A stretch of DNA of 64,000 bases from Pyrus communis. Taxonomy: Eukaryota; Streptophyta; Magnoliopsida; Rosales; Rosaceae. This document shows positions 1-12,558 of this stretch, in pieces. A model generated the notes under the pieces. That model was given only the letters and a program-made list of their open reading frames with translations, did no database searches and was not told where the DNA came from. The stretch spans positions 253,001 through 317,000 of the forward strand of contig NC_084817.1 in the NCBI RefSeq assembly GCF_963583255.1, written 5' to 3'. How positions within the stretch are numbered: the stretch's first letter is position 1; each line of letters opens with the position of its first letter. A program made the translations under genes and the position numbers.

Positions 1-3000
1 GAAGTAAGTGAAAAATACAATAGTGAGGACCACAACATTGTCAAATGGGGTTCCACCCTCAAGAATCTCAATGGAAAGTCTCACCTTAATTTTCAAAACT
101 TCACATTCAGGGCAAGGTTAAAATAAATTGATTGAACGGTGATTTATGTACGAATTTGCAAAACCGACTAAAAGCCATGAGTGTTAACCCACTTTTTTTT
201 GGTCAAAAATGAAATTTTTTATTTTTGTGAAATATTTTCCACGAGTTTTAAGGAAAACTTTATAAGGTGTTTGGAAGTGGTTTTATAATTTATTGAGCAA
301 CAAATGTATACTTAGTAGAATATTTAAGCCGAAAACTAAAAAAATAAGTGAAAAATAGAATTGTGAGGAACAAAACATTGTCAAACGGGGTTCCACCCTC
401 AAGAATCTCAACGGAAATTCTTACCTTAATTTTCAAAATTTCACGGTGAGGCGAAGGTGAAAACAAATAGATTGAACGAATGATTTATGTACGAATTTGT
501 AAAACCAACTAAAAATCATGAGTTGTTAACCCACATTTTTTTGGTCAAAAATGTAATTTTTTATTTTTGCAAAATATATTCCACGAGCATTAAGGAAAAC
601 TTGATAAAGTGTTTGGAAGCGGTTGTATGATTTATTGAGCAACAAATGTATATGTAATAGAATATTTAAGCCAAAAACTGAAGAAAAAAAAATATGTGAA
701 AAATACAATAATGTGGACCAAAACATTGTCAAATGGGGTTCTACCCTCAAGAATCTCAATGAAAAGTCTCACCTTAATTTTCAAACCTCCACATTGAGGT
801 GAAACTAAAAATAAATAGATTGAACGGTGATTTATGTACGAATTTGCAAAACTGACTAAAAACAGTGAATGTTATCCCGTGTTTTTTTGGTCAAAAATGA
901 AAATTTTTATTTTCGCAACATATTTTCTGCGAGCACAATGGAAAACTTTATAAGGTGTTTGGAAGCGGTTTTATGATTTATTGAGTAACAAATGTATACT
1001 TAGTAGAATATTTAAGCCGAAAACTGGAAAAAAAAAGTGAAAAATATAATAGTGAGGACCAAAACATTGTCAAATGGGGTTCCACCCTCAAGAATCTCAA
1101 CGGAAAGTCTTAATTTTCAAAATTTCACGATGAGGCGAAGGTGAAAACAAATAGATTGAACGATAATTTATGTACGAATTTGTAAAACTGACAAAAAATC
1201 GTGAGTGTTAACCCACGTTTTTTTGGTCAAAAATGCAAATTTTTATTTTTGGGCAATATTTTCCGCGAGCATTAAGGAAAACTTTATAAGGTGTTTGGAA
1301 ACGGTTTTATGATTTATTGAGCAACAAATGTATACTTAGCAAAATATTGAAGCCAAAAACTAAAAAAAATAAGTGAAAAATACAATAGTGAGGACCAAAA
1401 CATTGTCAAATGGAGTTCCACCCTCAAGAATCTCAACGGAAAGTCTTACCTTAATTTTCAAAATTTCACGGTGAGGCAAATATGAAAACAAATACATTGA
1501 ACGATAATTTATGTACGAATTTGTAAAACGACTAAAAATCGTGAGTGTTAACCCACATTTTTTTTTGTCAAAAATACAAATTTTTATTTTTACGAAATAT
1601 TTTCTACGAGCATTAAGGAAAACTTTATAACTTGTTTAGAAGCAGTTTTATGATTTATTGTGCAACAAATGTGTACTTAGTCAAATATTTAAGCCGAGAA
1701 CTGAAAAAATAAGTGAAAAATACAATAGTGAAGACCAAAACATTGTCAAATGGGTTCCACCGTCAAGAATCTCAACGGGAAGTCTTACCTTAATTTTCAA
1801 AATTTCATGGTGAGGTGAAGGTAAAAACATATAGATTTTACGATGATTTATGTGCGAATTTATAAAACCGACTAAAAATCGTGAGTGTTAATCCACGTTT
1901 TTTTTGTCAAAAATGCAAATTTTTATTTTTGCGTAATATTTTTCTTAAGCATTAAGGAAAACTTTGTAAGGTGTTTGGAAGCAGTTTGATGATTTATTGA
2001 GCAACAAATGTATACTTAGTAAAATATGTAAACCAAAAACTGAAAAAAAAAATAAGTGAAAAATACAATAGTGAAGACCAAAACATTGTCAAATGGGGTT
2101 CCACCGTCAAAAATCTCAACGGAAAGTCTTACCTTAATTTTTCAAAATTTCACAATGAGGCAAAGGTGAAAGCAAATAGTTTGAATGACGATTTATGTAC
2201 GAATTTGTAAAACCAACTAAAATTCGTGAATGTTAACCCACGCTATTTGGTGAAAAATATAATTTTTTATTTTCGCAAAATATTTTCCGTGAGCTCTAAG
2301 GAAAACTTTATAAGGCATTTGGAAGCGTTTTTACGGCTTTTTGAGCAATAAATGTATATTTAATATAATATTTAACATGAAAACTAAGAAAATAAGTCAA
2401 AAACACAGTTGTGAGGCTCAAAACATTGCTAAAATGGGGTTGCATCCTCCAGAATATCAACAAAAGTCTAACTTTAATTTTCAAAATTTTACAGTGAGGC
2501 GAAGGTGAAAAATTACCTTGAACTATGATTTATGTACAAATTTGCAAAACCAACTAAAAACCATGAGTGCTAACCCCTTTTTTTTGGTGAAAAATGCGAA
2601 TTTTTTATTTTCACGAAATATTTTCCGTGAGCTTTCAAGAAAGCTTTATAAGGCATTTGGAAGCAGTTTTACAGCTTTTTGAGCAATAAATGTATACTTA
2701 GGAAAATATTTAAATCGAAAACTAAGAAAATTTGTGAAAAATAAGATTGTGAGTGTTAACCCACGTTTTTTGGTCAAAAATGAAAAAATTTATTTTTGCG
2801 AAGTATTTTCCGCGAGCATTAAGGAAAACTTTATAAAGTGTTTGGAAGCAGTTTTATGATTTATTGAGCAACAAATGTGTACTTAGTAAAATATTTAAGC
2901 CGAAAACTAAAAAAATAAGTGAAAAACATAGTAGTGAATACCAAAACAATGTCAAATGGGGTTCTACCATCAAGAATCACAACAGAAAGTCTTACCTATA

Positions 3001-6000
3001 TTTTACAAAAGTTTAACTTTAATTTTCAAAATTTTACAGTGAGGCGAAGGTGAAATAATTACATTGAACTATGATTTAGGTACAAATTTGCAAAACCAAC
3101 TAAAAAATGTGAGTGCTAACCCCTTTTTTTTGGTGAAAATGCGAATTTTTTATTTTCACGAAATATTTTCTTTGAGCTTTCAGGAAAGCTTTATAAGGCA
3201 TTTGGAAGCAGTTTTACAGCTTTTTGAGCAATAAATGTATACTTAGTATAATATTTAAATTGAAAACTAAGAAAATTTGTGAAAAATAGGGTCGTGAGTA
3301 TTAAGGAAAACTTTATAAGGTGTTTGGAAGCAGTTTTATGATTTATTGAGCAACAAATGTGTACTTAGTAGAATATTTAAGCTGAAAACTAAAAAAATAA
3401 GTGAAAAATACAATAGTGGAGACCAAAACATTGTCAAATGGAGTTCCAACCTCAAGAATCTCAACGGAAAGACTTACTTTAATTTTCAAAATTTCACGGT
3501 GAGACAAAGGTGAAACAAATGGATTGAACGATGATTTATGTACAAATTTGTAAAACCAACTAAAAATCACGAGTGTTAACCCACTTTTTTTTTGGTCAAA
3601 AATGCAAATTTTTATTTTTGTGAAATATTTTTCATGAGCATTAACGAAAACTTTATAACATGTTTGGAAGCAGTTCTATGATTTATTGAGCAACAAATGT
3701 ATACTTAGTAGAATATTTAAGCCGAAAACTGAAGAAAAAAAAAAAGTGAAAAACACAATAGTGAGCACCAAAACATTGTCAAATGGAGTTCCACCCTCAA
3801 GAATCTCAACGGAAACTCTTACCTTAATTTTCAAAATTTTTATGGGGAGGCGAAAGTGAAAACAAATAGATTGAACGATGACTTATGTACAAATTTGTAA
3901 AACCAACTAAAAATCGTGAGTGTTAACCCACGTTTTTTTGGTCTAAAATGCAAATTTTTATTCTTGCGAAATACTTTCCACGAGAATTAAGGAAAACTTT
4001 ATAACGTGTTTGGAAGTGGTTTTATGATTTATTGAGCAACAAATGTATACTTAGAAGAATATTTAAGCCGAAATCTAAAAAAATATGTGAAAAATACAAT
4101 AGTGAGGACCTAAAACATTGTCAAATGGGGTTCCACCCTCAAGAATCTCAATGGAAAGTCTCACCTTAATTTTCAAAACTTCACATTGAGGCGAAGCTGA
4201 AAATAAATAGATTGAACGGTGATTTATGTACGAATTTGCAAAACCGACTAAAAGTCGTGAGTGTTAACCCAAGTTTTTTGTCAAAAATGCAAAAAAAAAA
4301 AATCGCTAAATATTTTCCATGACCATTAAGGAATATTTTATAAGGCATTTTGAAGTGGATTTCTGATTTATTGATCAACAAATGTATATTTAGTAGACTA
4401 TTTAAGTCTAAAACTAAAAGAATAGTGAAAAATATAGTAGTGAAGCAAAAAATATTATTAAAATGGGGTTCCGCCCTCAATAATATTAATGGAAAGTATT
4501 ACTTTAATTTTCAAACTTCACAGTGAAGTAAAGGTGAAAATAAAGAGTTTGAACAACAATTTATGTACCAATTTTAAAAACTGACAAAAAAGCGTGAGTG
4601 TTAACCCACTTTTTTGTCAAAAATGCAAATTTTTTATTTTCGCGAAATAGTTTTCATGAGCATTAAGAAAAATTTATAAGGCATTTAGAAGCGGATTTAC
4701 GATTTATTGTGCATATTTAGTAGACTATTTAAGTCGAAAACTAAAAAAATGAGTGAAAAGTGTAGTAGGGAGGCCTAAAACATTGTTAAAATGGGGTTCC
4801 ACCCTCAAGAATATACAAAAAGTATTACTATAATTTTCAAACTTCACGGTTAGGCGAAGGTGAATAGTTTGACTAACAATTTATGTACGAATTTGTAAAA
4901 ACCGACAAAAAACTGTTAGTGTTAACCTTTTTTTTTATGCAAATATTATATTTCGTGAAATATTTTCCGTGAGCACCAAGGAAAATTTATAAGGCAGCTG
5001 GAAGTAGACTTAAGATTTTTTGAGCAACAAATGTCTATTTAGTAGACTATTTAAGTCGAAAACAAAAAAAAATTGTGAAAAATATTGTAATGAGGCCCAA
5101 AATATTGTTAAAATTGGGTTGCACCCTCAAGAATATAACGGAAAGTATTACTATAATTTTCAAACATCACGGTGAGGTGAAGTTTAAAAGAAATAGTTTG
5201 ACCGACGATTTATGTACGAATTTGTAAAGAATTGACTAAGAACTGTGAGTGTTATCCCACGTTTTTTTGTCAAAAATGCAAATTTTTCATTTTTGCAAAA
5301 TATATTTTGTGAGCATTGAGGAAGATTTTATAAGGCATATGGAAGCATATTTATGATTTATTAAGCAACAAATGCATATTTAGTAGACTATTTAAGTCCA
5401 AAACTAAAAAATGGGTGAAAAATATAGTAGTGAGGCCCAAAATATTGTTAAAATGGGGTTCCACCCTCAGCAAAATTAACGGAAAGTATTATTTTAATTT
5501 TCAAACTTCATAGTGAGGCGAATGTAAAAATAAAGAGTTTGAATGATGATTTATGTACAAATTTGTAAAAACCGAGTAAAAATTGTGGGTGTTAACCCAC
5601 TTTTTTGTAAAAAATGATTTTTTTTTATTTTCACGAAATATTTTCCATGAGCATTAAGGAAAATTTATAAGGCATTTGGAAGCGGATTTGCAATAATTTT
5701 CAAACTTCACGATTAGGCAAAGGTGAAAATAAATAGTTTGAACGACGATTTATGTCCAAATTTGTAGAAATCGACTAAAAACTGTGAGTGTTAACCCACG
5801 TTTTTTGTAAAAAAAAAAATGAAAATATTTATTTTTTGAAATATTTTCCGTGAGCATTAAGGAAAATTTTATAAGGCAGTTGGCAGTGGATTTACGATTT
5901 ATTGAGCAACAAATGAATATTTAGTAGATTATTTAAGGCGAAAACTAAAAAATTATGTGAAAAATACAGTAGTGAGGCCCAAAACATTGTTAAAATTGGG

Positions 6001-9000
6001 TTCCTCCCTCCAGAATATTAACGGAAAGTATTACTTTATTTTTCAAACTTCATAGTGAGGCGATAGTGAAAATAAATAGTTTAAACGACGACTTATGTAT
6101 GAATTTGTAAAAATCGACTAAAAATTGTGAATGTTAACCCACGTTTTTTGTCAAAAATTCAAATTTTTTATTTTCGCAAAATATTTTTTGTGAGCTTTAA
6201 GCATAATTTATAAGGCATTTGGAAGTAGTTTTGCAATTTATTGAGCAACAACTGCATATTTAGTAGACTATTTAAATCGAAAAAAAAATGAGAGAAAAAT
6301 ATAATAGTAAGGCCCAAAACATTGTTAAAATGGGGTTCCACCATCAAGAATATAACAAAAAGTATTACTATAATTTTCAAATTTTGCGGTAAGGTGAAGA
6401 TGAAAATAAATAGTTTTAAGGATGATTTACATACGAATTTGTGGAAACTGACTAAAAACCATGAGTGTTAATGCACGTTTTTTTTGTCAAAAATGCAAAT
6501 TTTTTATTTTAGTGAAATATTTTCCGTCAGCATTAAGGAAAATTTATAAGGCAGTTGGCAGCGCATTTACGATTTATTGAGCAAAAAATGTATATTTAGT
6601 AGACTATTTAAGTCGAAAACTAAAAAAATAAGTGAAAAATATAGTAGTGAGGCCCAAGACAAAATCAAAATAGGGTCCACCATTAACTATATTAACGGAA
6701 AGTATTACGGTAATTTTCAAACTTCACTGTGAGGCGAAGGTGAAATAAAGAGTTTGAACGACGTTTTATGTACGGATTTGTAAAAACCGAGTAAACATCG
6801 TGAGTGTTAACCCACTTTTTGTCAAAATGCAAATTTTTTATTTTTGCGAAATATTTTGCATGAGCACCAGGGAAACGTTATAAGACATTTAAAAGCGGAT
6901 TGACGATTTATTGTGCATATTTAGTAGACTATTTAAGTCAAAAGTAAAAAATTGAGTGAAATGTTTAGTAGTGAGGCCCAAAACATTGTTAAAATGGGGT
7001 TCCACCCTCAAGAATATAACAAAAAGTATTACTATAATTTTCAATCTTCACGATTAGGCGAAGGTGAAAAAAAATAGTTTGAACGACGATTTATGTACAA
7101 ATTTGTAAAACCCCACTAAGAACCATGAGTGTTAACCCACGTTTTTTGTCAAAAATGAAATTATTTTATTTTCGTGAAATATTTTTCAGTAAGCATTAAG
7201 GAAAATTTATAAGGTAGTTGGAAGCAAATTTAAGATTTATTGAGCAACAAATGTATATTTAGTAGACTATTTAAGTAAAAAAAAAGTGAAAAGAAATAGT
7301 TTGGACGGCGATTATGTATGAATTTTTGAAAACTGACTAAAAACCATGAGTGTTAACCCACGTTTTTTGTCAAAAATGCAAATTTTTTATTTTTGCGAAA
7401 TATTTTTCATGAGCATTAAGGAAATTTTAATAAGTCATATGGAAGCGGATATATGATTTCTTGACCTACAAATGTATATTTAGTCGACTTTTTTAAGTCA
7501 AAAACTAAAAAAATAAATGAAAATATAGTAGTGAGGCCCAAAATATTGTTAAAATTGTGTTCCACCCTCAAGAATATTAAGGGAAAGTATTACTTTAATT
7601 TTCAAACTTCACGGTGAGGCGAATGTGAAATAAATAGTTTGAACAACGAGTTATGTATGAATTTGTAGAAATTGACTAAAAACCGTGAGTCTTAACCGAC
7701 ATTTTTTTGTCAAAAATGCAACTTTTTTATTTTCGTGAAATATTTTCAGTGAGTATCAAGCAAAATTTTATAAGGCATTTGCAAGTGGATTTCCGATTTA
7801 TTGATCAATAAATGTATATTTAGTAGAGTATTTAAGTCGAAAACTAAAACAATAAGTGAAAATATAGTAGTGAGGCCTAAAACATTTTTAAAATAAGGTT
7901 CCACCCTCAAGAATATTAACGGAAAATATTACTTTAATTTTCAAACTTCACTGTGAGGCGAGGGTGAAAATAAATAGTTTGAACGACGATTTATATACGA
8001 ATTATAAAAAATCGTGTGTGTTAACCCACGTTTTTTTTTTCAAAAATGAAATTTTTTTGTTTTAGTGAAATATTTTCTGTGAGCATTAAGGAAAATTTAT
8101 AAGCTATTTGGAAGTGGATTTAAGATCTATTGAGCAACAAATGTATATTTAGTAGACTTTTTAATTCAAAAACTAAAAAAATAAGAGAAACATTTAGTAG
8201 TGAAGCCCAAAACATTGTTAAAGTTCGGTTCCACCCTCTAGAATATTAACGGAAAGTAGTACTTTAATTTTTAAACTTGATGGTGAGGCGAATGTGAAAA
8301 TAAATTGTTTGAACAATGATTTATATACGACTTTGTAAAAATTGACTAAAAATTGTGAGTTTTAACCCACGTTTTTTTGTCAAAATGCAATTTTTTTTTT
8401 TTGCCAAATATTTTCTGTGAGCTTTAAGGAATATTTTATAAGGCATTTGAAAGTGGATTTCCGATTTATTGAGCAACAAATGTATATTTAGTAGACTATT
8501 TAAGTCCAAAACTAAAAAACAAATAAGTGAAAAATATAGTAGTGAGGCCAAAAACTTATTAAAATAGGGTTCCACCCCCAAGAATATTATTGGAAAGTAT
8601 TACTTTAATTTTCAAACTTCACGTTGAGGTGAATGTGAAAATAAATAGTTTGAACGACGACTTATGTACGAATTTGTAAAAACTGACAAAAAATTGTGTT
8701 TTTTTGTCAAAAATGCAAATTTTTTATTTTTGCGAAATATTTTCCATGAACATTAAGGAAAATTTTATAAGGCATTTGGAGGTAGATATGCGATTTATTG
8801 AGCAACAAATGTATATTTTGTAGACTATTTAAGTCGAAAACTAAATAAATTAGTGAAAAATATAATAGTGAGGCCCAAAACATTGTTGAATGGGTTCCAC
8901 CCTCAACAATATTAACGGAAAGTATTACTTTAATTTTCAAACTCCACGGTGAGTCGAAGGTGAAAATAAATAGTTTGAACGATGATTTATGTACGAGTTT

Positions 9001-9655
9001 GTAAAAGCCAACTAAAAACTGTAAGTGTTAACCCACGTTTTTTGTCAAAAATGAAAGTTTTTATTTTTGTGAAATATTTTTCGTGAGCATTAAAGAAAAT
9101 TTATAACGCATTTTGAAGCAGTTTTATGATTTTTGAGAAATAAATGTCTATTTAGTAGAATATTTAACGGCAAAAGCAAAAAAAAAGAGTGAAAAATGTA
9201 GTTGTGAGGCCCAAAACATTGTTAAAATCGGGTTCCACCCTCAAGAATATCAACGGAACGTCTTACCTTAATTTTCAAAACCTTATGGTGAGGCAAAGCT
9301 GCAAAGAAATAGATTGGACTATGATTTATGTACGAATTTGCAAAACGGACTAAAAATGTGAGTAACCCATGTTTTTTTGTCAAATATGCAAATTTTTTAT
9401 TTTCGCGAAATATTTTCCGCGACCATAATCGAAAACTTTGTACGGAATGTGGAAGTGGATTTACAATGTATTGAACAACAAATGTATATTTAGTAGAATA
9501 TTTAAGCCGAAAAATAAAAAATAAAAAAGTGAAAAATATAGTAGTGAGACCCAAAAATAGGGTTTTACCCTCAAGAATCTCAACGGAAAGTCTTACGTTA
9601 ATTTTCAAAACTTCACAGTGAGGCGAAGGTGAAAATAAATAGATTGAACGGTTTT
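1..9655. repeat. Tandem satellite array, unit about 340 bp
   Basis: The same block recurs head to tail. The anchor word 'ccaccctcaagaat' or a close variant begins near 52, 392, 740 (with 'ctaccctc'), 1081 and 1417 and so on, giving spacings of about 336-348 bp. Each unit carries the same ordered landmarks: 'aaaacattgt', 'ttaattttcaaa', 'gtgaggcgaaggtgaaa', 'tttatgtacgaattt', 'gtgagtgttaaccca', a T-run with 'caaaaatgcaaatttt', 'aaatattttcc', 'gagcattaaggaaaa', 'gagcaacaaatgtatat'. There are roughly 28 units, several truncated. Units before about 4.2 kb mostly read 'aaaacattgtcaaatggg' and 'agccgaaaact'; later ones read 'cattgttaaaatgggg' and 'agtagactatttaagtcgaaaa', so two main subfamilies exist. 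The array continues off the left edge. The short open frames inside it are repeat by-products with many stops. Whether it is centromeric, subtelomeric or an interstitial knob cannot be told here. Confidence 0.93.
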
Positions 9656-10425
9656 AAATACGACTAGGCAAGGAATAGCGTGGTACCGATCTTTCCCAAT
9701 TCCAATTTTTTTATTTATTTTCTGCTTTTTTGTTTTTTTTCCTTTAAGTTTTTTCTTCGTACGTTACTTTATTTGAGTAACCACTATTAAATTCAAATAT
9801 CTTTAAATTTAGGTTTTAAATTGTTGTAAATATGTATTATAATAGATTTTGCACTGAAAAATATATTTTGAAGAATATGAGTTTGATAGTTTGTTGTTAT
9901 GGTAAGAGAAATAAAACAAATATAAGCAAAAAAAAAATAAAGAAAAAACTAAAAAGAAAAAAATTGAAAAGAGACATTCGGTAATAAGGTAGCGAATCTT
10001 ATAGCAACTATTGCTAACAAGTTGGCGACAGATCAGGTGAAAAATCGATGGTAAAGTACTGATCGTATCCTTTTCTATTTCATTTATTTATTTTTTGCTT
10101 TTTTTTTTATTGAATTTTCTTTTCTTCTTATGGTACTTTATGTAGATTCAAATACATTTTGATTTATATCCCTATTTTCCGTGCACCGGCTCACCTTGTT
10201 TTGTGTGCCCCAAGTGGCCTTAGTTTGCGTGGCAGATCCAGCCTCATTTTGTGTGCGACAAATCCAGTCTCTTTTTGCATGCCAAAAGCCCGCCCGCGTT
10301 TTCGATTAGCGAGGCCCACCTCCTTTTCCGTTCACCCAAGTTCACCTCGTTTTGTGTGCACAAAGTTTGTCCCGTTCTGTGTGCATCAAGCCCGCCTAAT
10401 ACCCACTTTTTTTTTTTGTTAAAAC
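9656..10425. other. Non-satellite block inside the array
   Basis: The satellite stops in mid-unit after 'agattgaacggtttt' and resumes near 10426. The block itself contains two diverged copies of a T-rich module about 370 bp apart: 'accgatctttcccaattcca' near 9692 against 'actgatcgtatccttttcta' near 10056, each followed by a 'tttatttattttttgc'-type run and a 'tactttat' word. It may be a fragment of a second tandem family or the remains of an insertion. No gene is visible. Confidence 0.6.
10185..10405. repeat. Degenerate minisatellite, unit about 28-30 bp
   Basis: The words 'ttttgtgtgc', 'tttgcatgcc', 'ttttgtgtgcac' and 'ttctgtgtgcatc' recur every 28-30 bp, separated by 'aagcccgcc' or 'aagttcacc'-like spacers. 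Base composition is far more GC-rich than the surrounding satellite. Overlapping open frames of 87-89 codons here are a consequence of the repeat. Confidence 0.6.
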
Positions 10426-11795
10426 TTCAAAAAAATTTATTTCACAAAATATTTTCCATGAGCATAAAAGAAAACTTTATAAGACATTTGGAAGTTCTTT
10501 TATGGTTTGGTGAGCAATAAAAGTATACTTAGTCTAATATCTAAGTCGAAAACGAAGCAAATAAGTGAAGAATATAGTACTGAAGCCCAAGACATTGTTA
10601 AAATGGGGTTCCACTCTCAAGAATATTAACAGAAAGTCTTACTTTAATTTTCAAGACTTCATGGTGCGGCAAAGGTGAAAATAAATAGTTTGAACAACGA
10701 TTTATGTACGAATTTGTAAAAACCGACTAAAAATCGTGAGTTAACTCACTTTTTTTTTTGTGAAAAATGCAAAGTTTTTATTTTTCGAACTATGTCTTGT
10801 GAACATTAAGGAAAACTTTATAAGATATTTGGAGGCGGTTTTACGGTTTATTGAGCAATAAATGTATATTTATTATAATATTTAAAGGCAAAAACTAAGC
10901 AAATAAGTGAAAATAATAGTAGTGAGGCCCATGACATTGTTAAAATGGGATTCCACCCTCAACAATATTGACAGAAAGTCTTACTTTAATTTTTCAAAAC
11001 TTCACGGTGAGGCGAAGGTAAAAATAAATAGTTTGAACGATAATTTATGTACGAATTTGTAAGAATCGACTAAATAACGTGAGTGTTAACCCACATTTTT
11101 TGCGAAAAATGTATATTTAGTAAATTATTTAAGCCGAAAACTAAAAAAATAAGTGAAAAATATAGTTGTGAGGCCCAAAACATTGTTAAAATGGGGTTCC
11201 GCCCTCAAGGATACCAACATAATGTCTTATCTTTATTTTCAAAACTTTATGGTGAGACGAATGTGAAAATAAGTAGATTGAACAATGATTTATATACGAA
11301 AAACCGAGCATTAGCACGTTTTTTTTTTTTTTTTTTCTTCTCAAAAATGCAAATTTTTTATTTTCACGACATATTTCCATGAGCATATTAAGGAAAAATT
11401 TATAAGGCATTTGGAAGCAGATTTAAAATTTATTAAGCAACAAATGTATATTCAGTAGACTATTTAAGCCGAAACTAAAAAAACTAAGTGAAAAAAATAA
11501 GGAAAGCTAATGAAAAGGGCTTGAAAACTTTGAATTTTAACGATAAGGACAAAATAAAAGGTAAAGTGAATAGTACCAGGTTTGACTTTTTAGTGTAAAA
11601 ATGTGATTTTTCGTTAAAATGAACAGTACCATGGGCTTTTCGTTAAAACTCTCAAAAAAAAATATGGTTGAGGCCCAAAACATTGTTAAAATGGGGTCCA
11701 CCCTCAAGAATAACTTAATTTTCAAAACTTTACGGTAAGACGAAGGTGAAAATAAATAGATTGAATAATGATTTATGAACGAATTTGCAAAACCG
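10426..11795. repeat. Satellite array, second segment
   Basis: About four more units of the 340-bp satellite follow, with the same landmark order ('cattgttaaaatgggg', 'gtgaggcgaaggt', 'gaatttgtaaaaaccgacta'). They are more diverged from each other than units in the first segment. One lacks about 150 bp around 11100, and one is interrupted by a MITE at about 11501-11657. The last recognisable unit stops at 'aaaaccgacta' near 11800. Confidence 0.88.
11501..11657. mobile_element. MITE inserted in the satellite
   Basis: The ends are imperfect inverted repeats. The left end reads 'ggaaagctaatgaaaagggc' and the right end, read on the other strand, 'gagagttttaacgaaaagcc'. The interior 'gtgaatagtacca' and 'gtgaacagtacca' also form diverged internal copies. 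Length is about 157 bp with no coding capacity. The sequence resembles a high-copy MITE seen widely in Rosaceae genomes; that is recalled, not searched. Confidence 0.7.
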
Positions 11796-12420
11796 ACTAA
11801 TTTTCTATCTATAATTCTATTTCGCGACTTGGTAAAATCATAAAAAAAATAAAATAAAAAAAGCTTTTTGAAGTCAATAAATTAAAAGATCGTTTCGAAT
11901 GGGCTTAAAATGTTTCCCTTAATTCGCATGCAAAAGATCTCGCAAAACTAAAAAATTCGATTTTTACAAAAAATTGTGAGCTATAAGTAGCCAACGGTTT
12001 TGCCAATTTCTAAAAAGACTTTTGAGAATTCAATTTAATTTTCTCCGCCCACCTTAAGCTTGTAAAAATTTAGTTAAGACCTTTCAAAGACAACACGGAT
12101 GCCAGAACCATTCTAGGACCATGCTAGTATTTTCCTATCTATTATTCTATTTTGTGATTTAGAAAATTCATCAAAACTATTTCCGGGGGTCAATGAAATC
12201 TCCCAACGGATAACGTCCTAGAAAACAGCACCAAATAAGACCTTGTAATGATTTTTGTAAAAGTTGAAAAAACCGAATCAAAATTGTGAAAACGTATTTT
12301 GGTCATACAAGCAAGAACATATAGATACTAGAAATCTCCGTCGGGTATGGAAGAAGTAGAATGCAACTCTCCAAAAAAATAATGCGAAAAAAATATAGCA
12401 GCATTCACCCTAACTAAAAA
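11796..12420. repeat. Degenerate tail with two diverged repeat copies
   Basis: 'ttttctatctataattctat' near 11801 and 'ttttcctatctattattcta' near 12131 are about 330 bp apart and are followed by related text ('gacttggtaaaatcat' / 'gatttagaaaattcat', then 'gtcaat(a)aa'). This is a two-copy, strongly diverged tandem repeat between the satellite and the 3' side of ESV1. Its link to the 340-bp satellite is unclear. No gene was seen. Confidence 0.5.
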
Positions 12421-12558
12421 CTCAAAACTAAACGTAGTGGCGACTGAAAGAATGAATAAAATGAAGACTAAAATGTCCGTTACAAAAGACGAGTTTCAGC
12501 CCATATAATTGGACTTCGATCCACATTCTAAACTGGACCACCTAAGTTTGGTCACCCT

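Noticed and set aside
526..9608. Many minus-strand open frames of 70-128 codons with similar proteins ('LNSLLNIHLLLNKS' type)
   Set aside because: They recur once per satellite unit, start and stop at random points in it, and reflect the repeat's base pattern. There is no conserved start context and no family motif.
10159..10520. Two overlapping plus-strand frames of 87-89 codons
   Set aside because: They arise from the 'ttttgtgtgc' minisatellite and run into satellite DNA.
1..11795. CRISPR-like regular spacing
   Set aside because: The repeat is a full-length 340-bp tandem unit with no unique spacers, in a plant genome.
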